From: Clostridiales bacterium
GTDB taxonomy: Bacteria; Bacillota; Clostridia; Lachnospirales; Lachnospiraceae
DNA length: 9,087 bases
Direction: 5' to 3'
Assembly (NCBI GenBank): GCA_019423835.1
Contig: JAHZAR010000083.1
Span: 2,316-11,402 of the forward strand
Every line of letters begins with the position of its first letter. Position 1 is the first letter of the stretch. A program made the translations under genes and the position numbers. Below are positions 1 to 6,119 of the stretch, in pieces. Under the pieces are notes generated by a model. The model saw only the letters and a list, made by a program, of their open reading frames with translations. It made no database searches and was not told the DNA's origin.

Positions 1-580
1 TGATCCCTGCCGCATGGGCCAGAGGGGCAATATACTTCATAGCTTCGCCAGTATCCGCCACGGCGGCATTGGTATCTGCCGCATTTTTCGCCAGCACATC
101 CGCCACATGGCCGGCCTGGGATGCCTCCAATCCAAAGCCCCGCAGTGTAGATGCTGCTATATCTGCGCTGGTTGCCAGATCTTCCCCGGCAGATGCGGCC
201 AGGTCAAGCATACCGGGCATTGCCGCAGTGATCTCTGATACCGAAAAACCGGCGGATGCCAGGTTCTCCATACCTTCTGCCGCCTCGCTTGCGGAGAAAG
301 CGGTTTCTGCGCCAAGGTCTACCGCCTGGTCTTTCAGGCGTTTCAGTTCTTCCTCTGTCGCCCCGCTGATTGCCTGCACACGGGACATTTGCGCTTCAAA
401 GTCAGAGCCAACCTTGATTGCGGCAACACTGATTCCCGCAATGGCTGTTGCTGTACCGGCCACAATCGTTGATACGGTTTTCAGCGCCCCTTTCGCCATG
501 CTGGAAATCTTATCCACGCCAGACTGGAAGCCGCTGCTGTTCACCGATGTATCAAATATCAAAGTGCCATCATTCGCCAA
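1..580 (-). CDS. Phage tail tape measure protein, TP901-type, N-terminal part (runs off the window)
   Basis: The tape measure protein sets tail length, acts as the scaffold around which the tail tube polymerises, and is ejected with the DNA. About 193 codons are visible, open to position 1 with no stop, so the C-terminus is missing. The product begins MANDGTLIFDTSVNSSGF, has an Ala/Gly/Val-rich hydrophobic stretch at residues 33-56, then the TP901-type core (FEAQMSRVQAISGAT near 61-75, AETAFSASEAAEGMENLA near 91-108). I chose the TTG at 580 because GAGGTGAGGAG lies just upstream, MANDGTL is a typical family N-terminus, and the nearby ATGATG is out of frame and soon meets a stop. A rare start codon may keep this large protein at low copy number. 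Family identity is near certain; the start is an inference. Confidence 0.93.
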   Translation of the reverse strand, partial: MANDGTLIFDTSVNSSGFQSGVDKISSMAKGALKTVSTIVAGTATAIAGISVAAIKVGSDFEAQMSRVQAISGATEEELKRLKDQAVDLGAETAFSASEAAEGMENLASAGFSVSEITAAMPGMLDLAASAGEDLATSADIAASTLRGFGLEASQAGHVADVLAKNAADTNAAVADTGEAMKYIAPLAHAAGI

Positions 581-629
581 TTCTCCTCACCTCGCTTTTA
601 TCGGGCAAGATTATCGGCTCATAATGGCA

Positions 630-806
630 CTACTTAATCTGTATCTGTTTCCCGTTCTTTATTTTCAGTTCAATCACATGGTTGCAGTGGCGGCCTTTAC
701 AGGGGATATACACCTTTTCACATTCCGCATCATTCGCATAAAATACAGGCATCGTATACCCGCAGGCCGGGCACCGCACTTTGTTCAGGTTCTTCTTTTC
801 TTTCAT
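630..806 (-). CDS. Small Com-like zinc-ribbon protein (58 aa)
   Basis: This short gene encodes a basic 58-residue protein with five cysteines (C12, C15, C29, C36, C41) and histidines at 40 and 43. CPACG at residues 12-16 and CKGRHC at 36-41 look like the two halves of a treble-clef or zinc-ribbon finger. The overall form recalls Com, the small zinc-binding translational regulator of phage Mu, and related phage zinc ribbons, but that is a resemblance in pattern only. The ATG overlaps the stop of the Gp15-like gene by 4 bp (ATGA), so it is probably translated by coupling. It sits between the tail chaperone and the tape measure gene. Possible roles are RNA or DNA binding, or a small structural zinc protein in tail assembly; none is shown here. 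The coding call is firm from the overlap and the cysteine pattern, the function open. Confidence 0.8.
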   Translation of the reverse strand: MKEKKNLNKVRCPACGYTMPVFYANDAECEKVYIPCKGRHCNHVIELKIKNGKQIQIK

Positions 807-1432
807 TGTTTCAGGACTCCCGTCAGATCGCCTCCATTCATCAGGGCATTGACGATTGCGTCATTCTCCGCACGGTCTTTCTCAGACAGCGGCAGCGCAT
901 AAATACGCTTCATCTTCCGGTAGAACGCTTTCTGCTCCTTCGACATGCTACTTGTGATCCGGGCGGTACGGTAGCCGATGATCTTTATGATTTCCCGCCC
1001 TTCCTCCAGCCCCCGGAACAATGCACGGAACTTCCACCAGTGCAGATTTTCTTTCTGGAGGTCAATCCCGTACTGCGCCCAGAATGCGGCATAGATATAA
1101 TCCGCATCGTAATCGTAATCATAGGTCCTTTTCTGTTCCAGGGCTTCTGCATCTTCCTCATCGTCCTTTTCTCCGTCATCCTGCGGGATTGGCTGTTCCG
1201 GATCCTCCCCGCACCGGTAGAACCAGGTCAGCCTGTCCACGGCTTTCAGGGTGTCATGCGGGATTTTTGGATAATAAAGGTTCAGGGCTTCTATGATTCG
1301 TTCCCCGTCCGGCCGGTCTGTTTCCTGCATCAGCTTCTCACAGCGGATGGCTGTCCGGTAAGCCGGCCGGAACAGGTATTCTGTCCCGTCAATCCGGACA
1401 CTGCACGGGAGTAGGTCGAGCAAAATGTTCAT
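803..1432 (-). CDS. Bacteriophage Gp15 family protein, second tail assembly chaperone (gpT-like position)
   Basis: Gp15 family proteins occupy the place of lambda gpT between the first tail chaperone and the tape measure gene and are thought to help load tape measure and tube subunits. The 209-residue product has an N-terminal region rich in hydrophobics (IDGTEYLFRPAYRTAIRCEKLM, residues 14-35), an acidic linker at about 78-100, then the hallmark region DADYIYAAFWAQYGIDL followed by HWWKFRALFRGLEE (109-143), and a basic C-terminal third. The start codon shares one base with the stop of the upstream chaperone (TGATG), and its reading frame is -1 relative to that gene, as in the lambda G-T arrangement. 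I found no convincing slippery heptamer in the overlap, so reinitiation is the simpler reading. Family assignment is confident from the WWKF core and gene position. Confidence 0.88.
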   Translation of the reverse strand: MNILLDLLPCSVRIDGTEYLFRPAYRTAIRCEKLMQETDRPDGERIIEALNLYYPKIPHDTLKAVDRLTWFYRCGEDPEQPIPQDDGEKDDEEDAEALEQKRTYDYDYDADYIYAAFWAQYGIDLQKENLHWWKFRALFRGLEEGREIIKIIGYRTARITSSMSKEQKAFYRKMKRIYALPLSEKDRAENDAIVNALMNGGDLTGVLKQ

Positions 1433-1848
1433 CAGCTGGTAAATCTCCTTGCCTTGCCCTGGTTATTCGGATGCTTCTGCATATAACGCCGCTGCTTCCG
1501 GTTTGATTTCTGCTGGGGAAGGTATTTCCCCATGATTGCCTTCGGCGCTGTTTTTCCTACCTCATCCACTGCCTTTAAGGCCTGCCCGAACGCATCCATA
1601 CGTGGTTCCAGGTCACTGTCCTGCGGGAAGATTTTCGCAGATGTCCCCTCCCCGAAGATCTTGTCAAACCATGCTTCGATTACCCGGCATTGGAAACGGA
1701 GCGTATCTGCGACCGACAGACCCTCATAGTTCTTTTTATCCCGAATCTTCTTCTGAATCTCATCCAGGGATTTCTCGTAGCCTTCCACACAGTCCGCATC
1801 AAACAGCCGGATTTCCAGTTCCACGTTATTGATTACGATTTTACTCAT
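1432..1848 (-). CDS. Tail assembly chaperone, DUF6673-like (gpG-like position)
   Basis: This 138-residue protein lies directly after the major tail protein and before the Gp15 gene, the normal place of the first tail assembly chaperone in siphophages. The sequence MSKIVINNVELEI at the start, EGYEKSLDEIQKKI near residues 22-35 and the FDKIFGEGTSAKIF segment near 61-74 match my memory of the DUF6673 family in Firmicute phages. The C-terminus (SNRKQRRYMQKHPNNQGKARR, about 114-135) is strongly basic and may bind the acidic tape measure partner or RNA. A good ribosome site (GGGAGGCGAGGAT before ATG) supports the start. Expected role: keep the tape measure protein soluble and recruit tube subunits. 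The chaperone role rests on synteny and the family name on recall. Confidence 0.82.
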   Translation of the reverse strand: MSKIVINNVELEIRLFDADCVEGYEKSLDEIQKKIRDKKNYEGLSVADTLRFQCRVIEAWFDKIFGEGTSAKIFPQDSDLEPRMDAFGQALKAVDEVGKTAPKAIMGKYLPQQKSNRKQRRYMQKHPNNQGKARRFTS

Positions 1849-1874
1849 ATCCTCGCCTCCCGGTTATAAAATAT

Positions 1875-1897
1875 TTCCGGGACCTCAAGTCCCGGAA
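1875..1897 (-). terminator. Strong hairpin at the end of the major tail protein gene
   Basis: Perfect 9-bp arms (TTCCGGGAC / GTCCCGGAA read on the minus strand) enclose a 5-base loop TTGAG that contains the TGA stop of the major tail protein gene. The 3' arm is followed by ATATTTTATAA, a U-rich but interrupted tract. It could act as a partial intrinsic terminator or a 3'-end mRNA stabiliser, making the tube protein more abundant than the chaperones downstream. The structure is seen directly; the effect is inferred. Confidence 0.6.
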
Positions 1898-2400
1898 GGT
1901 GCGCTGGCTCCAGCAGCCACAAATTCTTTTGTCTGCGTGTTGAACGTTCCCAGAACCGGATCGCCCACAGCGTTCAGGTTTCCGGAAATCACCATCTTGT
2001 TCTCAGCGGCAAAGCTGGAAATTTCAGCAGCCACGTTGAACTTCCGTGCCTCAAAGGTATTTGCTGTTTCCGGATCAGACTGGTTCCACAGCTCTACCCG
2101 GCAGTATTCAAACTCTGCCTCTGCGCCGGTATAATGGTTTCTTCCGACTAAATACAGTGCGTCAATCGCCTTTTCGTCTTTGATCTGCTCTGCCTCAAAC
2201 GGGAACACCGTCTCATAGCTGATAATGTTGATGGAGGCGCTGGATTGATCCACGTACTGCCCGTATTTGGGGTGTGCGTCCGTCTCCTCATCCTGCGTGG
2301 TAAAACCTGCGCCCATCAGCGCCCATTCCGGCTCTTCACTGGTTCCTACATTCAGATAATCCGCATACTGATGCCGTCTGATAATCTCTCTCTTGCTCAT
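1885..2400 (-). CDS. Major tail (tube) protein
   Basis: The product of 171 residues is the likely tail tube subunit, which stacks as hexameric rings between the head-tail interface and the tip. It begins MSKREIIRRHQYADYLNVG and continues with a beta-rich body (EWALMGAGFTTQDEETDAHPK near 24-44, TVFPFEAEQIKDEKAID near 64-80). It ends in an Ala/Gly/Ser-rich tail. The organisation and the position between the tail completion protein and the paired chaperones match the major tail protein slot of Firmicute siphophages. The ATG overlaps the stop of the upstream gene by 4 bp (ATGA) and has AAGGAGG close by. The stop lies in the loop of a strong hairpin, as expected for a gene expressed above its downstream neighbours. 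The call rests on synteny plus general likeness. Confidence 0.85.
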   Translation of the reverse strand: MSKREIIRRHQYADYLNVGTSEEPEWALMGAGFTTQDEETDAHPKYGQYVDQSSASINIISYETVFPFEAEQIKDEKAIDALYLVGRNHYTGAEAEFEYCRVELWNQSDPETANTFEARKFNVAAEISSFAAENKMVISGNLNAVGDPVLGTFNTQTKEFVAAGASAPSGT

Positions 2401-2750
2401 AATGCCTCCTTGTAATAGGTTAATCTCAACTGTATCTGGTAACGCGCATTATGCATTGAGCCGTCGAACAGATACCCTGGGGACAATACCTCAATGCTCT
2501 GGGGATCGCAGCCCTCCGGCATCTCCGGAAAAATCCCTTCCCGGTTGTTCTTCCAGATCCATTCTGCAAACTCTTCATAGAACGCGCTGTTTTCGATGTT
2601 CTGCAACCGGTCCATCGAATAAAATTCCCGGCTTCCGAACGTGAACTGGTACTGCCTTTCCTCATCCCCGTTCACATATGTCCGAAGAACCGGGTCACAT
2701 ATGCTGGTTTCCACCACATACTCTACTGCCTTTTCGCTCAGGGCATCCAC
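2397..2750 (-). CDS. Tail completion / tail terminator-like protein; main frame (N-terminus probably supplied from an upstream frame)
   Basis: The open frame codes 117 residues from a GTG. The body (QYQFTFGSREFYSMDRLQNI, then NSAFYEEFAEWIWKNN, then LSPGYLFDGSMHNARYQIQL) fits a widespread small protein found just before the major tail protein in Firmicute siphophages, thought to cap the tail tube at the head junction. Some relatives carry a misleading 'chloramphenicol resistance' label. The N-terminus is odd. The only good ribosome site (AAGGAGG at 2803-2797) serves an ATG at 2791 in another frame, and the GTG has no good site. Residues encoded just before the GTG in the same frame (KDGAFR) join smoothly to VDALSEKAVEY. 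A -1 shift at 2771-2765 would give one 131-residue protein starting MADSIIQGKDGAFRVDAL. The body is confident; the way its start is made is unresolved. Confidence 0.8.
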   Translation of the reverse strand: MDALSEKAVEYVVETSICDPVLRTYVNGDEERQYQFTFGSREFYSMDRLQNIENSAFYEEFAEWIWKNNREGIFPEMPEGCDPQSIEVLSPGYLFDGSMHNARYQIQLRLTYYKEAL

Positions 2751-2791
2751 CCGGAATGCCCCGTCTTTCCCTGGATAATGGAATCTGCCAT
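2738..2791 (-). other. Candidate -1 frameshift site (GGGAAAG) with leader frame of the tail completion gene
   Basis: Translation from the ATG at 2791 (ribosome site AAGGAGG, 5-base spacer) gives only 17 codons before TGA at 2740-2738. Codons 8-9 form the heptamer G-GGA-AAG at 2771-2765, in exactly the X-XXY-YYZ phase needed for -1 slippage. It is the same heptamer used by the lambda G/T tail chaperone frameshift. After slippage the ribosome reads GAC GGG GCA TTC CGG GTG, in frame with the 117-residue body. Three bases downstream, GGGCAT and ATGCCC can pair around a 9-base loop, right before the zero-frame stop. The alternative is a one-base contraction of the GGG or AAA run, by mutation or sequencing error. 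Confidence 0.5.
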
Positions 2792-2792
2792 G

Positions 2793-3191
2793 TCAGCCTC
2801 CTTTGATCTTGTTCGCACCGCTTAGGATGTCGTCTTTCTCTGCGGTTTTCATCCGCTCAAACCAGTGCGCACCCCGATCTGCATCATATGGCCTGCTGTC
2901 GGCAGTCCCGTAATACTGTGCTGCCGCATAGGGAGCGATGTATCTCACCGTTCCGCTTCCAATCACAGTCCCCAGCTTGCCGGACTTCTCAAGCATACCT
3001 GTCTGCAACGGAACCCTGGGGCTGCACCGCCGTAGCACTTCGGAATCCACGTACTTCTGAATCCGGGAAAACGTCTGGTTCCTTCTGGGTGCAAAGCCCT
3101 GGTTCCATACAAGCTGCGCTTTCACCGTGCCATTTTTATTCTTTATGACATTTACACTGCCGCGCGGCGTAACAATCGGTTTATATGCCAT
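2793..3191 (-). CDS. Minor capsid / head-tail joining protein (HK97 gp10-like position)
   Basis: The 132-residue protein begins MAYKPIVTPRGSVNVIKNKN, contains SRIQKYVDSEVLRRCSPRVP (about 42-61) followed by a TGMLEKSG motif (64-71), and later IAPYAAAQYYGTADSRPYD (85-103) with a short amphipathic C-terminus. The pattern 'YVDSEVLRxxxPxVPxxTGxLxxS' followed by 'apYAxxqYyg' is typical of small minor capsid / tail-completion proteins of the gp10 or Minor_capsid_2 type, which line the head-tail interface. It lies between the DUF6751-like stopper and the tail completion gene. The start is one base from the previous stop and has AGGAGGG upstream, so translation is probably coupled. Family is confident as a head-tail joining protein; the exact ring it forms is not clear from sequence. 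Confidence 0.83.
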   Translation of the reverse strand: MAYKPIVTPRGSVNVIKNKNGTVKAQLVWNQGFAPRRNQTFSRIQKYVDSEVLRRCSPRVPLQTGMLEKSGKLGTVIGSGTVRYIAPYAAAQYYGTADSRPYDADRGAHWFERMKTAEKDDILSGANKIKGG

Positions 3192-3192
3192 A

Positions 3193-3639
3193 TCAGAACC
3201 CTCCTATCCGCCAGTGCCGTACTTCTTCATCCCCGCGGGATGTATTGTCAGCATATTCCGTCAGGGTTATAAATTCATCCTTCCCATCCAGAAGTGCTTT
3301 CACCTGATCCAGTGTCAGGGCACCTGCCGTTTCCTCTTCCGGCTCCACGGCTTCCGGTAGGATATAGCATCCGGGCTGGAGTGTCCAGTGATTCCTGACT
3401 TCCTCATCGCTCATCCGCGCGTAGGCTCTCTCCGGAACATACGTCCTGCCGCCCTGCACTTCTGCGCTGACCGGAATCCGTATCTGGCAGGTTCGGTTTT
3501 CCTCCCTGTCGGAATCCCCGGTATGGCCTTTCACGCGGTGCAGGGATACGCCATAAACAGCAGTCAGCAGGTACACTTCCCTCCGGGTTTCCTTATCAAG
3601 CCTCTGGTTCAGGATCGTGATGTCTGCATTCGTAATCAT
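3193..3639 (-). CDS. DUF6751-like head-tail protein (probable head closure / stopper)
   Basis: This 148-residue protein starts MITNADITILNQRLDKETRR, has a middle beta-rich part (QIRIPVSAEVQGGRTYVPE near 52-70, LQPGCYILPEAV near 87-98) and ends RHWRIGGF. The start TNADITI..NxR, the central IRIP segment and the terminal HWxIxG are features I associate with DUF6751, a structural family in Clostridia phages. Its place between the connector and the gp10-like protein is that of the head completion stopper (compare SPP1 gp16), which plugs DNA exit until the tail binds. It has a good ribosome site (GGGGGAGG before TTGCATC and the ATG) and overlaps the end of the upstream gene by 47 bases in a different frame. 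DUF assignment is by recall, role by synteny. Confidence 0.78.
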   Translation of the reverse strand: MITNADITILNQRLDKETRREVYLLTAVYGVSLHRVKGHTGDSDREENRTCQIRIPVSAEVQGGRTYVPERAYARMSDEEVRNHWTLQPGCYILPEAVEPEEETAGALTLDQVKALLDGKDEFITLTEYADNTSRGDEEVRHWRIGGF

Positions 3640-4006
3640 GATGCAACCTCCCCCTGTAGGTCAGGCCAGTCCCTGCAAGGTATGTCCGGATGTCTGCCGC
3701 CGCCCTCTGGATCATGTCATCCTCTTTCTCTGCATCCGCATAGGACACCGAATAACCGTCGTTATTCTCGGATTTCTTGATCCTCCCGGCTTTCTGATTT
3801 TGCTGGAAGCAGGTTTCGGCGGCCGCACACATGGCATCCTTTACACAGGATGGAACTTCTTCCAGCTTCCGCACCCTCCCGGATGTGATCCGGTCAATCA
3901 GGCAGGAAGCCCATCTGGCATACCGCGGGAAATCATTTGCCTGTATACTGGTTCCCATGTACTCATCCGTGTAATATTTGTAGTCTGCATAGGGCTGTAC
4001 TTCCAT
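3596..4006 (-). CDS. Head-tail connector (adaptor) protein, gp6/gp15-like
   Basis: A mostly helical 136-residue protein that probably forms the adaptor ring under the portal (HK97 gp6 / SPP1 gp15 type). The N-terminal third (MEVQPYADYKYYTDEYMGTS) leads into helices with FPRYARWASCLIDRITSGRV (26-45) and EVPSCVKDAMCAAAETCFQQ (50-69). These are followed by KSENNDGYSVSYAD (78-91), a loop type common in connector proteins. The C-terminal tail is His/Glu/Asp-rich (HHDYECRHHDPEPEA). Its end lies inside the next gene. A GGGAGG site lies 9 bases before the ATG. The family is inferred from the helical pattern, the 'SV-SY' loop and the position two genes after the capsid protein. Confidence 0.82.
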   Translation of the reverse strand: MEVQPYADYKYYTDEYMGTSIQANDFPRYARWASCLIDRITSGRVRKLEEVPSCVKDAMCAAAETCFQQNQKAGRIKKSENNDGYSVSYADAEKEDDMIQRAAADIRTYLAGTGLTYRGRLHHDYECRHHDPEPEA

Positions 4007-4034
4007 TCCGTACCGCCTCCCTTCGCCATGCGGC

Positions 4035-4325
4035 TTATTCCGCGCTGGTCTTTGCCTCTGGTTTCACCGCAGCCTTGGCCGCTGCATTCGGGGCCTCCTT
4101 CGCCGGTTTGGCAGCTGTCGGCTCCAGTTTTGCTTTCAGCTCTTCATTTTCTGCCCGCAGGGCATCGTTCTCCGCCTGGAGCTTCCGCATCTGCTCTTCC
4201 GGGTTTACGTTCTCATAGATGGTTTTCCCGTCCATGGTATACACGCTATAGCCAAGCGCCTTGTACTCCTTCGCCTTCTCATCCGGGATTCTAAGCACCC
4301 GGTTCCCTTTCTTTGCTTTTAACAT
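4035..4325 (-). CDS. Small coiled-coil protein downstream of the capsid gene, unknown role
   Basis: Residues 1-36 form a short domain (MLKAKKGNRVLRIPDEKAKE, then YKALGYSVYTMDGKTIYEN) seen in proteins encoded just after the major capsid protein in Firmicute phages. Residues 42-68 hold a leucine-zipper-like coiled coil (EEQMRKLQAENDALRAENEE), and the last 28 residues are a low-complexity Ala/Lys/Pro/Glu tail. The coiled coil suggests di- or trimerisation. The disordered tail would suit a capsid decoration, head fibre or linker role, but none is demonstrated. AAAGGAG lies 6-7 bases before the ATG. It is separated from the capsid gene by a hairpin, so it may be made at a lower level. Coding is clear; function is open. 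Confidence 0.75.
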   Translation of the reverse strand: MLKAKKGNRVLRIPDEKAKEYKALGYSVYTMDGKTIYENVNPEEQMRKLQAENDALRAENEELKAKLEPTAAKPAKEAPNAAAKAAVKPEAKTSAE

Positions 4326-4345
4326 AGCTCTCTCCTTTCATCATC

Positions 4346-4376
4346 AATCCCGGCCCTAATTGCAAGAGCCGGGATT
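4346..4376 (-). terminator. Hairpin downstream of the major capsid gene
   Basis: Nine-base perfect arms (AATCCCGGC and GCCGGGATT) flank a 13-base loop, 19 bases after the capsid stop. On the minus strand no U-tract follows (GATGATGAAAGG), so full intrinsic termination is unlikely. A more likely role is protecting the 3' end of capsid mRNA or pausing polymerase before the next, less abundant product. The structure is seen directly; the role is inferred. Confidence 0.5.
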
Positions 4377-4395
4377 TTGGATCATGCGGCCTTTA

Positions 4396-5259
4396 TCAGC
4401 CGCCTACGCCTGCATCTGCTTCCACGTTGAACGCAATCGCATCCAGCCTGTGCGGCAGGATGAACACATCCTCAAAGGATTCCTCAAAGTAATCCCACTT
4501 GCCCTGGGAACCGGCAGACGGAGGGTCAAGCTGTGCGAACTCATAGGAGATCGGGGTGATAACCGCCTGCGGATGCACAAGGAACATGTTGATCTGCTTC
4601 GCGCTTTCATCAACGGCCCAGCCCTCGGTGAAGTCATAGACGGTTTTCATCATGTCGGACGGGACAGATTCGGGAATTTCCACCTCGTCAATGGTGCGCA
4701 CAATCGTCTTGGCGTTGTTAATCAGCGTCCGGGTCTCCGGGGTCACATACAGGATTCTTCCCTGGCGCGGCACCCGCGCATTGTCCATATCCGTCATGAA
4801 CTGGTCAAATACGGTCAGGACGTTATCCACGGTCAGGGCCGTGGTGTCTGCCGTCTTGCCGCCGGTCGTCCAGTCTGCAAAGATCTTGGACACGCAGTAG
4901 GCGTTCATCTCCGGGAACTTCTGCTCCTCGTTGAACACCCGCGTAATATTTGCGATAGACGCTACCTGGTGCGTCTCACTAATGTCCCTCGGATGCACCA
5001 GCGTCTGCCAGGTACGATGATTTGCAAGGGTCAGCGGCGTCCAGGAATTATCGTAGTTCCGCTTTCTGGTGCCAATGGTGTCCCGGTCGCCGTCCACACG
5101 TCCGGTTGTCTTGATTGTCGGGATTTCAATTACGTTGGAATTGATCCAACGGTATCTCCCGTTATTGGGAGCTGCGAACAGATGCCCGAAATACAGGACA
5201 TACGGAAATGCCTGCATGAGCGCCTGCTGGTATTCTTTTGCATAATTCAGTGCTGCCAT
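4396..5259 (-). CDS. Major capsid protein
   Basis: This 287-residue protein follows the scaffold gene by 15 bases and is the main shell subunit, presumably with the HK97 fold. Recognisable segments are YVLYFGHLFAAPNNGRYRW (20-38), IPTIKTTGRVDGDRDTIG (47-64) and SWTPLTLANHRTWQTLVHP (72-90). Further on come KFPEMNAYCVSKIFADW (114-130), RILYVTPETRTLINNAKTI (168-186) and a C-terminal ESFEDVFILPHRLDAIAFN region. The length matches capsid proteins that use a separate scaffold and lack a cleaved delta domain. The start has GGAGG eight bases upstream. Base composition is high in GC for the window (60% in the block 4801-4860). A hairpin follows. The HK97 fold is inferred from family knowledge. Confidence 0.92.
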   Translation of the reverse strand: MAALNYAKEYQQALMQAFPYVLYFGHLFAAPNNGRYRWINSNVIEIPTIKTTGRVDGDRDTIGTRKRNYDNSWTPLTLANHRTWQTLVHPRDISETHQVASIANITRVFNEEQKFPEMNAYCVSKIFADWTTGGKTADTTALTVDNVLTVFDQFMTDMDNARVPRQGRILYVTPETRTLINNAKTIVRTIDEVEIPESVPSDMMKTVYDFTEGWAVDESAKQINMFLVHPQAVITPISYEFAQLDPPSAGSQGKWDYFEESFEDVFILPHRLDAIAFNVEADAGVGG

Positions 5260-5274
5260 TTCACATGACCTCCT

Positions 5275-5934
5275 TTATTTGTTCTTAGGCGGCTGCCGCA
5301 GGAATGTAAACCCGAAATCCATGGCAGGTTTCGGATCTCCGCCTCCAGGTTTCCCGGTCGGCCCTGCAAAAATCGGGGGCTTATTCTCCCCGCCTTCTCC
5401 GCCTTCTTTCGGTTTCTCTGTGACAAATGCGCCCTTATAGTCCTCATTCTCCATAAGGGACTGCATGAACTCTTTGCCACCCAGCAGCGTGCCGTTCTCA
5501 ATCTGGAAATTCTTGTCGCGCAGCTCATCCAGGATGCCTTTCCGGGCAGCCTTGGAGGTGAACTTGTACCCGGACAGGAACATCTCTTCCGCATGGGAAC
5601 GCTCCTGCGCCGCCATCTGGTCTCTCAGCTTCTTGGTGTCCTCGTTGTACTTGGTTTCCCAGTCAGACACCTTTTTCCTGATGCCGTCCACGTCCTGATC
5701 CTTAAAGGACTGGATCTGTGCATTTGCATCCGTAAGCTGCTGTTTCACTCCGGCCAGTTCGGTATTCTTCGCATCGAATTTTTCCTTTGCGACATACCCT
5801 CCCGCCTTCAAGTCTACCACCTGGATGTCCTTATCCGCGTCAATAGCGGCCTCCAGCTCCTCGTAGGTCATAGCCTTGGGTGCTTCCCCTTCCTTCGGGG
5901 TTCCAAAGAGTTTCTTCAAAAAATCGTAAGCCAT
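5275..5934 (-). CDS. Scaffolding protein, phage Gp20 family
   Basis: The scaffold directs assembly of capsid subunits into a procapsid and is then lost. The product from the chosen start has 219 residues. They comprise a short N-terminal helix (MAYDFLKKLFG), a conserved segment (TYEELEAAIDADKDIQVVDL, 23-42, and GGYVAKEKFDAKN, 45-57) and a long coiled coil about 58-118. Then come KAARKGILDELRDKN-like helices (128-142), a Gly/Pro/Lys-rich flexible stretch (174-202) and a C-terminal segment FGFTFLRQ that probably contacts the capsid protein. I start it at 5934 rather than the in-frame ATG at 5961, because AAGGAGGT sits 10 bases before 5934 and nothing useful precedes 5961. Its own strong ribosome site sits at the downstream edge of the structured region. 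Confidence 0.9.
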   Translation of the reverse strand: MAYDFLKKLFGTPKEGEAPKAMTYEELEAAIDADKDIQVVDLKAGGYVAKEKFDAKNTELAGVKQQLTDANAQIQSFKDQDVDGIRKKVSDWETKYNEDTKKLRDQMAAQERSHAEEMFLSGYKFTSKAARKGILDELRDKNFQIENGTLLGGKEFMQSLMENEDYKGAFVTEKPKEGGEGGENKPPIFAGPTGKPGGGDPKPAMDFGFTFLRQPPKNK

Positions 5935-6056
5935 CTCGCCTACCTCCTTCGCTGATTTCATTTAAACGTCTGTTCACTCAGACAACTGCTATCGTGCGTT
6001 TAGATCCCCGCACGCAAGGGATAGAAGCAGTTTATATGCCATACTACAGGGCAAGG

Positions 6057-6076
6057 AAAAACAGCCTGCCTGTTAT
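6057..6076 (-). repeat. 20-bp direct repeat, copy nearer the scaffold gene
   Basis: On the minus strand the unit reads ATAACAGGCAGGCTGTTTTT: five-base arms AACAG/CTGTT around GCAGG, followed by a T run. It is identical to the copy at 6120-6139, with starts 63 bp apart. Each copy resembles a weak minus-strand terminator stem. Confidence 0.85.
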
Positions 6077-6119
6077 ATCGGCGGCAGTTGTCCAAAATTC
6101 TTTGACAACTAATCCTACA

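Noticed and set aside
69..902. Plus-strand open frame of 277 codons
   Set aside because: It crosses the tape measure, Com-like and Gp15 genes on the other strand, all of which are recognisable; no ribosome site or protein likeness supports it.
1432..1470. Lambda G/T-like -1 frameshift between the two tail chaperones
   Set aside because: The frames are in -1 relation and the -1 frame is open for ten codons before the ATG, but no X-XXY-YYZ heptamer lies in the shared window and the TGATG junction suffices for reinitiation.
4360..5268. Long plus-strand open frame (302 codons) opposite the capsid gene
   Set aside because: It is antisense to a clearly recognised capsid protein with a good ribosome site; its translation shows no family and follows from the codon bias of the opposite strand.
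5935..5961. Upstream ATG of the scaffold gene (nine extra residues)
   Set aside because: The ribosome site AAGGAGGT is encoded within this extension and points to the ATG at 5934.
6102..6107. TTGACA on the plus strand as a promoter -35 box
   Set aside because: No -10-like hexamer occurs 16-18 bases downstream (CAGCCT stands there), and the hexamer is part of an inverted repeat.
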